A DNA stretch of 64,000 nucleotides from Isoetes taiwanensis (lineage: Eukaryota > Streptophyta > Lycopodiopsida > Isoetales > Isoetaceae). Location: assembly GCA_021234155.1 (NCBI GenBank), contig JAJEKV010000004.1, positions 5,026,109 to 5,090,108 on the forward strand, given 5' to 3'. Positions 32,849 to 42,800 of this stretch are shown piece after piece. Positions within the stretch are counted from its first letter, which is position 1, and the number at the start of each line of letters is the position of its first letter. A program made the translations under genes and the position numbers. The notes under the pieces are model-generated. The model was given only the letters and a program-made list of their open reading frames with translations. It was not told the origin of the DNA and searched no databases.

Positions 32849-34047
32849 TTATATTCTGGATTTCCTCTTACTTCTAGTATTTTGAGTAGAAGTTTTATTC
32901 ATTCCAGATAAGACCTTCCCTAAATTATTCCCATTCTTCTTAGTAGTTTTTTTTGCTGATTGATCCTTCTTTGGTTTGAGAATTTTGCTGGGATTCTCTG
33001 TGTAATATTCTTCCTTACCCCAATTTTCCTTATCACTTCCATATCCCTCACTATCACTTGAGTCAGAAAAACCTCCAGGAGAAAACTGAAACATAGAATT
33101 ATTTTAAATGTTTATAGGAGCAGATTCAAAGACTTGCCTGGTATTTTCTCTTTCTTGAAGCTCCTTCTCTTCCATAGTTTTATCTTCTGGAGTCTCAGGA
33201 ACAAACTCATTACCAAAATCTTGAGCATCCGATATTTGATGATCTTGACAGTCTGATTGCTCTTTTGGGGTTTGAATAATCTGAAGTTGCAAAGAAGCCA
33301 TCTGATCTGCAAACTTGCTTGATATCTTTGAAGAACTAATAGGACCTTCTGCCAATGGGGAATCCAGGTCAATTAGGGATGGCAGGGGAACAGAGGTTTG
33401 AACGTCAGGCTGAATTGATATATCAACTTTGGCTTGAGGGGTTGTATGAGGCAAGGGATTATCAGAGGTGTCACATACTTTGCTCTTATCTAATTTAGAA
33501 TCTAGATCACCATTAAGGTCAGATAATACCTGAAAAGGATTTTGACAGTTGATTTGTGAGTTGACTTGGTGCAGAGAGACCTTTTGAGACTTATCTTCAA
33601 TAATTTGACTTACAGGTTCAGTCAATTGTGAGTCAATAAGATTTATAGACTCTATAGATTTTGTGATTTGCTGAACCATTTTTGCTGGTAAAACTGTCTT
33701 TTGATTTGAATTCATATGAGTAGAATTCAACTGATACTTTGCTTTGTCTTGAGATTTCATAATTAAGGACCCATTCTTACTAATATTCTTGATAGGATAA
33801 TCCATGAGATTATATGAGCATTGACCTCTTCTTGATTTCTGGCTTCCTTGATAATTTTACTTAAGGTCATGCTTAATTCATCAGTAGCATGACTTGCTTT
33901 ATCTGCCACAACACCCTTCACTAGCAGTTTGGGTTCTCCAATTGCTAAAGTACCATTACTTCTCGAAGTATTAAAAGTATCCTGCTCATTCATCTTACCC
34001 TTGTCCTTCATTTGCTCCCTTACTACTTTTTGCTTCTGAATTCTCTT
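32849..34047 (-). pseudogene. LINE A ORF1, C-terminal part
   Basis: This is the distal half of ORF1, the RNA-binding protein of the LINE, separated from its proximal half (41047-42218) by LINE B. It is hydrophilic, rich in Ser, Gln and Asp (233 open codons at 33805-33104), and ends in a basic segment near 32849 (KNTRSKRKSRI-like). No folded domain is visible here. Low-complexity C-termini are common in plant L1 ORF1. Frame changes occur at about 33790 and 33100. Confidence 0.65.
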
Positions 34048-34062
34048 ATAACTGCCATTCAC
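34048..34062. repeat. Left target duplication of LINE B
   Basis: ATAACTGCCATTCAC is repeated exactly at 41032-41046, right after the poly(A) of LINE B. Fifteen base pairs is typical of target-primed LINE integration, and it proves that LINE B inserted into LINE A. Confidence 0.95.
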
Positions 34063-34136
34063 GAAAACTAGGAAAAAGCGAAAAGGGTCTAGATGGCGCT
34101 GGCGGGAGGAAGGCGCACGAACCCTAATCTGAGAAC

Positions 34137-34421
34137 ATGAGATATTTTGCCATTCTTGAAGAAGGAAGGAAGATCTCATGTGGATGGTTAGAAGGGGATG
34201 ATGCGGTCTTGTGGAAGAGCTTGGTTTACCACCAATTTTTCCCAGATGATCTCTTTCATCCTATCTCTCCTTTTCATATAGTGGAGGGAGATCTTGAAGT
34301 TCAGGTAGTGGAGGCTTGGCTAGGCGAATTTGTAGGTGATAGGAACAGCCCTGCAGCTGGGGTGTTCAACCCATTCTGCTCTTGGTCTGAGGGCAGGATC
34401 TTGGTTAAAATTTTTGTTTAA
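34137..34421 (+). CDS. LINE B ORF0, small conserved protein
   Basis: This protein of about 94 residues is encoded before ORF1. It starts at ATG 34137 (MRYFAILEEGRKISCGWLEG) and contains LWKSLVYHQFFPDDLF. LINE A has the equivalent protein in the same position (42728-42402; KSRITCGFLKG...LWNSLIIQQFFPENLF). The shared pattern is FAxxxExxRIxCGxLxG...LWxSLxxxQFFPxxLF. No known domain is recognised. Conservation between two divergent, oppositely oriented LINEs argues that it is a real protein and not chance. Confidence 0.65.
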   Translation: MRYFAILEEGRKISCGWLEGDDAVLWKSLVYHQFFPDDLFHPISPFHIVEGDLEVQVVEAWLGEFVGDRNSPAAGVFNPFCSWSEGRILVKIFV

Positions 34422-34485
34422 ATCTGTTTGTGTGGTGCTTGGTAAGGTGGTAGGGTTTGTGTTGTCGAGATAAAATATTAAAAAA

Positions 34486-35529
34486 ATGGAATGTGGGGCC
34501 GTCATGAAGGGGGAGAATCCCACCTTCGGGTCTGCGAAAGGGACAGTAGGACAGATTTTGGGAAAAGGTAATAGGGATGAGATGACAGTTGGTACAGTAC
34601 TGGGGGGAACAGAGAGGGCAGACATTGAAGGGACAGAAATTGAAAGGGCATTTCTTGGACTGATATGCAAACTGAGTCGGAAAGGGAAGGATCAGTTGAA
34701 ACAGATTGCTGAGGTGCTGATAAAGATTGAGAACGGACAAGGGGTCGGTAGCTGCGTCACCTTTGGAGATTTCCTCACTTGGCTGCCCAGTATGGTGAAC
34801 ACACGATCAGGAACGGGAGTGGGGCCGCGACAGAGACAACAGGGAGTGATTCAACCCATCTTGGACTATGGAAATCAACTCCAGGAGGTAGTCAGGCAAG
34901 AGTTGAAGGAAAAACATGCTCCAGTCTGTGTGGTTAAGCTCAAAAATCCTGCTGTTGAAAATAAACTAAAATATCTTTCTAGTCTGGGTCTTATTGGCTG
35001 TGTTCGTCATGAGGGAGTGCGACTACAGTCTCTTAAGGTTGAGCTGGAAAAAGAAAAGGGTATTTCTATAAGAAATATCTATTGGATGGAATTTCCCTTT
35101 TTCATTGCTGAATGTGAGAATTCCCAGACAGCTACTCTGCTCTTGAAAAAGGGGACAATCACCAAAGTAAATACCCAACTGTTTTTTCAAAAATGGTATC
35201 CTGGGTTTGACCCACAGAGTCTAAACGAGTTTTTCCATCCAGCTTGGACTTCCTTGCAGGGGTTGAATCCCATGTACTGGAATGAACAATCCCTTTTATC
35301 CCTCTTTAAAGACACGGGAAACTATATTGCCTTGGAAGTTTCCCCTGATAGAGCCCCAAGAGTTTGGGCTCAAATCGACCTCCTCAAGCCGATTCCCTGT
35401 AATATCCAATACATTGACTATTTTGGGAACCCAAAAACTCTGAATTTGGCATGGAATGGTCTCCCCACCACAATGAAACTTGTGGTATTAGGCTCCATGG
35501 TGGAGGAATTTGTGGGGGCAGGGAAATAA
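34486..35529 (+). CDS. LINE B ORF1, DUF4283-type RNA-binding protein
   Basis: ORF1 proteins coat LINE RNA. This 347-codon frame starts at ATG 34486. Residues about 55-110 are helical (FLGLICKLSRKGKDQLKQIA) and align with the ORF1 N-terminus of LINE A (FLHSFANLPAQDRSSLLQKL). Residues 180-320 carry the DUF4283 pattern of plant LINE and retroelement proteins: FPFFIAECENSQTATLLLKK, FFQKWYPGFDP, LQGLNPMYWNEQSLLSLF, VWAQIDLLKPIP. No zinc knuckle follows before the stop, unlike many plant ORF1 proteins. A frame change at about 35520 may have cut off a basic C-terminal tail that continues to about 35760. Confidence 0.82.
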   Translation: MECGAVMKGENPTFGSAKGTVGQILGKGNRDEMTVGTVLGGTERADIEGTEIERAFLGLICKLSRKGKDQLKQIAEVLIKIENGQGVGSCVTFGDFLTWLPSMVNTRSGTGVGPRQRQQGVIQPILDYGNQLQEVVRQELKEKHAPVCVVKLKNPAVENKLKYLSSLGLIGCVRHEGVRLQSLKVELEKEKGISIRNIYWMEFPFFIAECENSQTATLLLKKGTITKVNTQLFFQKWYPGFDPQSLNEFFHPAWTSLQGLNPMYWNEQSLLSLFKDTGNYIALEVSPDRAPRVWAQIDLLKPIPCNIQYIDYFGNPKTLNLAWNGLPTTMKLVVLGSMVEEFVGAGK

Positions 35530-36400
35530 AGACTGACCCATCGGGTGGAACTCAAAAGAGGATGAATGGATCACCCCTGGGAAAGGGGAAAACTCCTAAC
35601 AGTCTGCCCAAAAATTTAAGAAGAATAAAATGGCGATTGCAAAGAGAAAAGCAAAGAAATTAAAGGAGAGCGATTCTGGAGGAAAATCGAGAGGAAACAA
35701 AAGGGCAATGCGAATGGAGGAAGAAGGTTAGGTTCAATGAAGCAAAATCTGATCAAGGTTCTCGTATAATGCTAAAGGGAAAGCCATCATTGACCCACGA
35801 TGCCCTGGTGGTGACTCCGGCCCATGAACACTGAGCTATGGTTCTCACCATAGAGGAGCCCCTCCCGCCCCCTATAAATGACTACTGAGAATGGGATGAT
35901 TACAGGGGTAAATTACTTGAACAAGGGGAGCCCTCCTTTAGAGCTTCTCCTCCTCACATTTATCAACCCTTTGTTCAAGGACATAGATCAGCCCCCAAGG
36001 GTCATGATCGGGGAGTCTCAAGAACCATCGAGAAACTACAAGAGGCAGACCACCTTCAACGGGGAGTGGATCTAGTTTCACAGAGATTCTCCCTACTTGA
36101 TCTAATTATTCAAAATTACTTTGCTTGAGCAGGGAAGTCCTTCCCCACAAAGACTGGGGAGTATGGAAGACAAGGAGAATGGGGTAGAGAATGAGGTAGT
36201 TCCCTCCTCTTTAGAATTTGAAGTGGAGTTGGACACCCCTCATGGTAAGTTTTGGGATGATGGGGGTAGCGAGGATGAGTCGAGGAGGCTGTTTGTAGGG
36301 GGTCAGAGACTTTCTTCACACCTCAGACAACTAAGAAAACTAGGCAGAGAAAGGTCTATACTCCCAATCCGTATGGGCCAATCACTAGATCCAAAAAACC

Positions 36401-39400
36401 ATGAAGATAGTGACCTGGAACCTTAGAGGAATCAAAGGTCATTTAAAACGCAAACGTGCAATTATAGCCATGAAGGAGATGAGGGCTGACATCATTCTAG
36501 TTCAGGAACACAGGCTGCCAAGCTTTGACGCTTCAAATCTTGGGAATTGGATCATGCCAAATGGAAACTCTATTTGGTCCCCTGCAGATGGGACCAAGGG
36601 AGGGATTTGCACTATATGGAACTCTTTTCCTTATATTGGATCCTACCAGGACCAGACTGGTAGATGGCAGGTTGTCTTTTTGAAGATTGAAGAAGAAGTG
36701 GTTGGCATCATAAATGTGTATGCATCCACCGATCGAGGAGAGGGAGAGGCAATGGATGGAGATGGCTGATTGGATCAACTCCCAAAATCTTTGATTGTTG
36801 GATCTTGAGTGGGGACTTCAACAACACACCCCAATGGGACCGAAATTAGGAAAGAAGATGAATATGACAAGAAATGAAAGAACTCAATGGGATAGATTGG
36901 TCTCACAATTTGTCTATCATGCACCATCCTCGGCTAATGTGTACTCATGGAGCAATAAGAGGGCAGGTAATGACAGGGTCTTCTGCCTCCTGGATAGATT
37001 TTACACAAAGGATTGCTCTTGGTCCCAAATAATCATCAAAGGTGACCACAGTAATTCCATTTCAGATCATTTTCCCCAAGGCTTAGAGTATGGAAGCTCT
37101 CTCAAAGGGGGGTCAAATTCTCCCTTTAAGCTGAACACCAGCCTGCTAAATAATGAAAGGTTTTGCCATGACTTTCAGGAATATTACAAAGCCTTGCAAC
37201 CCCTGCAACAAAGTGGTTCCATGAATGGTTTTGTTGTTAGAATGAGGCAAATCAAGAAGTGGCTAAAGACTTGGGGAAAAAACTGGAATGAACAATTAAA
37301 AAAGGAGAAAAGGGAGGTGTACCTCCAAGTCAAGGAAATCAGGCAAAAGATTTTTGAAGACCCACACAATGTTGTACTGCAGCAAGAGGAAGGAATTCTT
37401 GAAAGAAAAGTAAAGAATATAGAGGAATCAGAGGCCAGAGGATTGATTATTAGGAGCAAATGTGTGAATATCAACTGCATGGATAGATGCAGCTCCAAGT
37501 TGTTCTTCAAAACTGCCAAAGGGAGAATGATGAATAATGGTATCATTTCAATCTCAGATGGAGGTCAAATCATTTCAGGGCAAGAAAGCTTAATGGAGTT
37601 CTTTCATGAGAAGTATAAGAATATGTTTGCTCATGGAGAGGTGGATGAAAAGAGCTTCCAGGTTTTTTTTGATAAGTTGGGACCAGCTGACAGAGTATTG
37701 GATGATACTCATCTCCTTGAGTGCCCTACAGACAGGGAGATTGAGAAGGTCCTTAAAGGGATGGCAAGTGGGAAAAGCCCTGGCCCTGATGGTATCCCTC
37801 CCGAATTCTTTGTCACCTTTTGGGATATCTTAAAGCAGGATGTCACCACATTCATTCAGGGGTCCTGGTCTGCTCCAAAGCTTCACCCTGCAATAAATGC
37901 TGGACTAATTGCCCTCATACCTAAGGTAGATGCTCCAGCCTCTTTCTCTGACTGGAGGCCAATCTCCCTTACAAATTCCACCTACAAGATCCTGGCAAAG
38001 ATTCTGGCAAATAGAATGAAGGAGACCTTGCAAAAAATCATCAACCTAGTTCAATCTGCATTTCTTCTAGGAAGAAGTATTTTAGACAACTTTGTTGGAG
38101 CCCATGAAGGATTGCATTGGAATCTTTTCTCCAAACAGAATTGCATGTTGGTAAAGCTGGACTTCAAACGAGCTTATGATACCATTCATTGGAGATTCTT
38201 ATATAAAGCAATGGCACAGCTTGGCTTTTCTGATAAAGTTATTAGCAGAGTGCATAGCTTGAATGTGGCTGGCTGCTCTGCAGTTCTAGTGAATGGTACC
38301 CCTTCAAAGTTTTTTGAATGTAAAAAAGGGGTTAGACAAGGGTGCCCCTTGGCCCCCTATCTGTTTCTGATAGTTGCTGAAATGGTCACTAGGGCCACTC
38401 TGTCTCTCCTAGCTGCCAAGGAAATAAAATATCTTCAACTGCCACAGGAGTTGAGAGTTTTCTCTATAATGCAATATGCAGACGATACTTTTACCTTTCG
38501 GGTAAAAGCATGTTAGGGTGTACCACTTTTGGAACCTGCAAAAGTACATACACTAGGTACTTCTGAACTGGGTACTTTCTCATTTTTCTTTTTTATTAAA
38601 ACTAATACAAAAATCCAAAATAAAAGTCAAGGACATGGTAATATTCAAAGTTAAGATAAAGATAATGCTATCGGAGATCAATATATATATAAAAAGTTCT
38701 AAAACATACCTTATATTGAGATATTATACAGGTACCCAGTACCCAGTCCTTGCTACCTTTTTAGGTACCTTTTTAGTCACTAAATAATACTTTTTAAGGG
38801 ACACCCTAACATGCTTTTACCCTTTCTTCAAAATGATGGTTCCAGTTTGCCAAATTTCTCGGAGATGTTAAATCTTTTTGGGGGTGCATCAGGAGTCCAT
38901 TTGAATAAAAGCAAAAGTACAATTATCCTGCAATCTGAGGAAGACGAGATCCATGGAATAAAGGTCACAGGTCACAAAACTGCCACCAAATTACTTGGCT
39001 TACCTTTGGCAGTTAATATGAACCTGGCAGGGTTATGGGATCCCATTGTCAATAGGATGAGGAAAAAGATACAAATGTATCCTAAATCCCTTTCTCTTGC
39101 AGGAATAGTCGAGATTGTTAATAGTGTGATTGCAAGTACACACATTTTTTTCTCTTCAGCCATCATTGCTGATAAATCCTCCTATAGGAAACTAGAATCA
39201 GCTATGAGGGATTATATTTGGCAAGGTGCCAGAATGGTCTCCTGGAGTAATCTGACTCTGCCCAAGAAAGAAGGAGGTCTGGGTTGCAAAGACCTTTTTG
39301 TCCAAGCACAAGCCTTGGCAGCAAAGCTAGTCTGGAGATCTTTAATGTCTACTGCCCCCTCTCCAGCCTTGAAACTGGTAAAGTACTGGCTGGGGGCTAC

Positions 39401-40461
39401 ATCTCTTGAAGGGTCTCCTTTCTGACTCAGCTTTCTTCCAGCTTAAAGCCGCCCCAGGCACATCCAAAATTTTGAGAAGAATTCTCTCTGCATGGAACCA
39501 AGCATCTCCCTGCTTCAGAGCTCGGCCTTTGACTTCTGTCAGTGATGATTTTAGTTTCTTATGGCATCAGGACCTGACCGAGGAAGAGGAGGGATGTTTA
39601 GCCCTTAAACATCCTCTTAAGTATAAGGAATGGTGCTACGCAGATCTACATACCATTGGTTCCATGAAAAATGGTGACAAATGGAAAGATTGGGGAGACC
39701 TTACCTCAATCCTGCCTGACACAGATACAAACAGAAGCATCTATGCTACTTTAACCCAAAACCCAGCTGGACAAGCAAATGAAGTTCAGAATTGGACCTG
39801 TGGTGGGCGACCATATAAGGTATCTAAAATTTATAGTATGCTTTTGGACAGGTCTCAATTAAAAGTGAGCAGAGCTTGGAATTGCCAACAGGATATTGCT
39901 ATTGAAATCATAAGACAAGGGTGGAAACTTCAATGCGCTAGCAAAATTGGGCTCTTCAGATGGTTACTGTTGAACAAGAGTCTAAAGACAAATGGTTTCA
40001 GAGCCCAATTCAACAATCAAGTATCTGATTTATGTCCAATGGGCTGTGGCTTCACAGAAACAAGCTCACACGTCTTCCTCTGCCCTTGGCTTTCTCTTTT
40101 TTGGCAGTGGATTCAACCTCTGGTGCAACATACCCCCATTGATGAGGCTTCCTTGTTACAATACTTAAATCAGAATTCTCCTTTCAAAGGAACCATCCGG
40201 ATCCTCACCTGCTGGGCCATATGGAAACATAGAAATGAGGTTGCTATCTCTGGATTGGCCCCAAGTCTGAATAAACTCAAAGCTTCCTTTCAGGTCCTCC
40301 TAGCTGAAGCTGCCATGGCTCATAAGGCAAAGCAGGGCTTGAATTATGACAGACAATGGGATTCCTTGGGAAACTTCAATGGTTTCTTTCAGTTTTTTAC
40401 TTTGCTCTTTAATGATGTGGATTCTTTGTTTGACAGAGCTTCTGCTGAGGAGGCACCATGA
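36401..40461 (+). pseudogene. LINE B ORF2: endonuclease and reverse transcriptase, interrupted
   Basis: The start is ATG 36401 (MKIVTWNLRGIKGHLKRKRA), the usual APE endonuclease beginning. LVQEHRLPSFD follows, then NVYAS near 36720, and SISDH at about 37060 after a frame change at 36765-36795. The reverse transcriptase is well preserved: GKSPGPDGIPPEFF, LIPKV...DWRPISLTNSTYK, LVKLDFKRAYDTIHW, KKGVRQGCPLAPYL, MQYADDTFTF. The 323-bp element is inserted directly after this (38500-38822). The frame then resumes with LQNDGSSLPNFSEML. A second frame change lies at about 39415. The C-terminal half has a zf-RVT Cys/His cluster (CPMGCGFTETSSHVFLCPW). Without the insertion and two frame changes the enzyme motifs are all present. 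Confidence 0.92.
38500..38822. mobile_element. MITE-like element, 323 bp, 22-bp TIRs
   Basis: The perfect TIRs begin GGGTAAAAGCATGTTAGGGT and are identical for 22 bp. TTTC flanks both sides (38496-38499 and 38823-38826), so the target duplication is 3 or 4 bp depending on where the TIR is taken to end. Removal restores the LINE B RT reading frame exactly. A 3-bp duplication with GGG ends would fit the PIF/Harbinger group, but a 4-bp one would not, so the superfamily is open. It carries no ORF. The inside has several GGTACC/GTACCCAGT words. Confidence 0.9.
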
Positions 40462-40792
40462 GGGAGGACATGCCCGCGAGGTAGATCCTGCTATTGTTCC
40501 TCTCTCGCCTTTGGAAACCATAGATGCACTTTTTTGGCTTAAAACTGAAGTCATCAGCTGCATCACCTTTACCCGGCTGTTGAGTGATGAAGATCTTTGG
40601 AGGTTCATCCCGGAGATTAAACCTTACTTCCAAGCAAAGCTGAAAATTCATGAAGATGCTCGTGATGCTTGGGTTATGTATCTCCTGGATTCAACAGGTT
40701 ACGGGCCGAATGAACTTGATGACCTGATGTTTGTCCGTACAGAGGAGGCCTTTGCTATAATCAATCTCGAAGGGGTCCCTGATATTCTGTAA
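40346..40792 (+). CDS. LINE B ORF3, accessory protein overlapping ORF2
   Basis: This open frame overlaps the last 116 bases of ORF2 in another frame and extends 330 bases past it. The downstream part is protein-like: ETIDALFWLKTEVISCITFT, LLSDEDLWRFIPEIKPYF and FVRTEEAFAIINLEGV. It has the same position and pattern as ORF3 of LINE A. The start is uncertain. The in-frame ATG 40346 lies in the overlap, so ORF3 could instead be reached by a frameshift from ORF2 or by internal re-initiation. No domain is recognised. Confidence 0.5.
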   Translation: MTDNGIPWETSMVSFSFLLCSLMMWILCLTELLLRRHHEGGHAREVDPAIVPLSPLETIDALFWLKTEVISCITFTRLLSDEDLWRFIPEIKPYFQAKLKIHEDARDAWVMYLLDSTGYGPNELDDLMFVRTEEAFAIINLEGVPDIL

Positions 40793-41031
40793 AATGTTGA
40801 CCAGCTCTACAGACTGAGTCCTCTATGCTCTGAACTATTTTTAAAAGTGCTTTTTCCTTTCCATTGAGTGGGTATCCTTTCCCTAAAAAGGTTTGTGGTG
40901 GTCCTCTAGCCATCACCATTTTTCCATTGCAAGGTTGATTCCTACAATGGTTTTTTTGTATGTATGATCATGTAATTTTCTCATATATTAATACAATCTC
41001 TGCCGTTTCTTCAAAAAAAAAAAAAAAAAAA

Positions 41032-41046
41032 ATAACTGCCATTCAC
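41032..41046. repeat. Right target duplication of LINE B
   Basis: ATAACTGCCATTCAC is the exact partner of 34048-34062 and follows the poly(A) tail. Confidence 0.95.
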
Positions 41047-42218
41047 TCTTGTCCATCTGAACTTGTCATTTTCCGGCAGCTTTTGAAAATAGTTTGTTTC
41101 TCTTGCATAATTATCCTGAACTGTGTCTTCCTTGACAGATTGATGAACTGAATTTTTTCCTGAATTATGCTCAGAGAGTACCTTATCTGAGATCTCACTT
41201 CCATGCGAGATTTTGTCCCCTTGTTGAACCTCTGGATTTGTTCTGCAATCAGAGTACCAGAAATGTCTTTGAAGACATTTCTGACATTGGGAAGGCAATC
41301 CAGATCATCCAAGAGTTAATGAGGATTCTAGACCAAAAGATCCTTAAAAGGAATGGAAAGGGGAATGTCCTTGGATAAATCAAGTTGTACAAACGATCTG
41401 GGAGGTCGAAAAAGAGTATTCAGTTGAGATGTAGGTTCCAATGAATTGAAAAGAAGTTTAAAACATTCTTCATCCCAATAATAAGAATTGAGACCAAAAA
41501 GAGAAATTGATGCAATGCAGAGATTATTCATTTGGTCATTGTCAAGCTTAGGATGCCATTTAAGAAAAGTCAGTTGTGATGTCTCGAAGGTGAGTGGACC
41601 ATAATTCAAGAAGAAATTGGTAGATCTTGAGTTTCCACATTCCAGCATAATGTAGGGGAAATGAAGCCAGTAGACAGCTTGAATGATAATTCCTTTATGA
41701 AGGTTTAACAGAAAAGCCCATAATTTATCTAGTTTGATACCACATTTCTGAACTTTTATGATCACAGCAGACTGAGACAAAGCATCAATTTTGGAATGAA
41801 CAATCGGGAGATTCAAGGAAATACCATTGTAGATGCTCATCTTTCGTTCTTGGAGGTGGAGTGGCTTGGTTCGTTTGAGCCTTTCATCCAGAGCAGCATC
41901 CGAGCGAATTTATGGGTGGTTCCTTGCAATGCCATAGGGGAAAGGTGCCTGAATAGTAGGGTTTAAGGGATGAAGAATGCCCCTATGATCAGGATCAGCA
42001 GAGAGATTGCCCCAGAAGGGAACTTCATGAGAAATTGGATCCATAACTGGCTTAGAATGTAACAGATTATCGAAATTTCCAAAGAGAATGGTATCTTCAG
42101 GCTTTTCTTGAAAGGATTGCAATTTCTGGAGCAGAGAAGAGCGGTCTTGGGCTGGAAGATTGGCAAAAGAGTGAAGGAATGCCAAATGTTTAGGGTTTTT
42201 CGAAGAATTAGAGTCCAT
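41047..42218 (-). pseudogene. LINE A ORF1, N-terminal part (DUF4283)
   Basis: The likely start is ATG 42218 (MDSNSSKNPKHLAFLHSFAN). The helical N-terminus matches LINE B ORF1. After a frame change at about 41900-41840 comes the DUF4283-type core (VYWLHFPYIMLECGNS, FLKWHPKLDNDQMN, LFGLNSYYWDEECFKLLF, FVQLDLSKDIPL). It is followed in another frame by a zinc-knuckle-like CQKCLQRHFWYSDC (41270-41230), which has the right length but His one place early. LINE B then interrupts the frame. Confidence 0.78.
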
Positions 42219-42401
42219 TGCAGAAAGTTCAGGGGGAAGCAACAAAAGCACATGCAAGAATTGAATAACAGAAAGGGAAAAAATGAAAACAAGGGAGAAG
42301 AAGCCTTTAATTAGAACAAAAATTAACCAACAGAGATCAAATTGCCATTCCAATTGAGCAGATCAATTCCTTAGGACAAAAAAATTCAATTCAGAGAAAT
42401 T

Positions 42402-42728
42402 TTAAGGAGAAATTCCTCTGAATTGGGCGGGATCTTGCTGTGAGTATACTTCAACAGAACTTTTATGGTCTAACCAATCACAATGCACTCTAAAAGTCCC
42501 TGCAAGAGCAATTGCACTCGATTCCACAAATACTTCCAGCCAAGAGTTAGTAATTTCAACTTCAAATTCGACCGTATTGGGAACAAATGTATATTCTGAT
42601 AAGAAGAGATTTTCAGGGAAGAATTGCTGAATGATCAATGAATTCCAGAGTTCTGTAGCCGAGCCTTTTAAAAATCCACACGTAATTCTAGATTTTTCCC
42701 TTATAACTGCAAAGACTACTGTTTCCAT
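42402..42728 (-). CDS. LINE A ORF0, small conserved protein
   Basis: 108 codons start at ATG 42728 (METVVFAVIREKSRITCGFL), with LWNSLIIQQFFPENLF in the middle and a C-terminal segment of alternating hydrophobic and acidic residues (NTVEFEVEITNSWLEVFVES). It is the counterpart of LINE B 34137-34421 (GDLEVQVVEAWLGEFVGD in the same place). It is open throughout, while ORF1 and ORF2 of the same copy are broken. Function unknown. Confidence 0.62.
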   Translation of the reverse strand: METVVFAVIREKSRITCGFLKGSATELWNSLIIQQFFPENLFLSEYTFVPNTVEFEVEITNSWLEVFVESSAIALAGTFRVHCDWLDHKSSVEVYSQQDPAQFRGISP

Positions 42729-42800
42729 GAGGAAGTCGACTATGAATGGCTTCCTGCTTCATAAGTATGGCAATTCAGTATTCAAAATGTAGCTTCAATT

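Larger units (their letters stand above)
34063..41031 (+). mobile_element. LINE B: full-length L1-type retrotransposon
   Basis: The 7-kb insertion has an exact 15-bp target duplication, a 5' leader of about 70 bp, ORF0, ORF1, ORF2, ORF3, a 3' UTR and a poly(A) tail (about 41013-41031). Being full length at the 5' end is uncommon for LINEs, which are usually 5'-truncated. A 323-bp inverted-repeat element sits inside ORF2. Apart from that and two frame changes the coding sequence is well preserved, so LINE B is younger than LINE A. Confidence 0.95.
28226..42800 (-). mobile_element. LINE A: L1-type retrotransposon split by LINE B
   Basis: On the minus strand the order is a small ORF0 (42728-42402), ORF1 (from 42218), ORF2 (32814-29021), a small ORF3 (28923-28579) and a poly(A) tail, seen as an 11-T run at 28226-28236. 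LINE B lies inside ORF1. Removing 34063-41031 and one 15-bp duplication restores ORF1 continuity. The 5' end is not exactly fixed, and no target duplication was found. The RT has a stop and a damaged YADD box, so the copy is dead. Confidence 0.85.
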
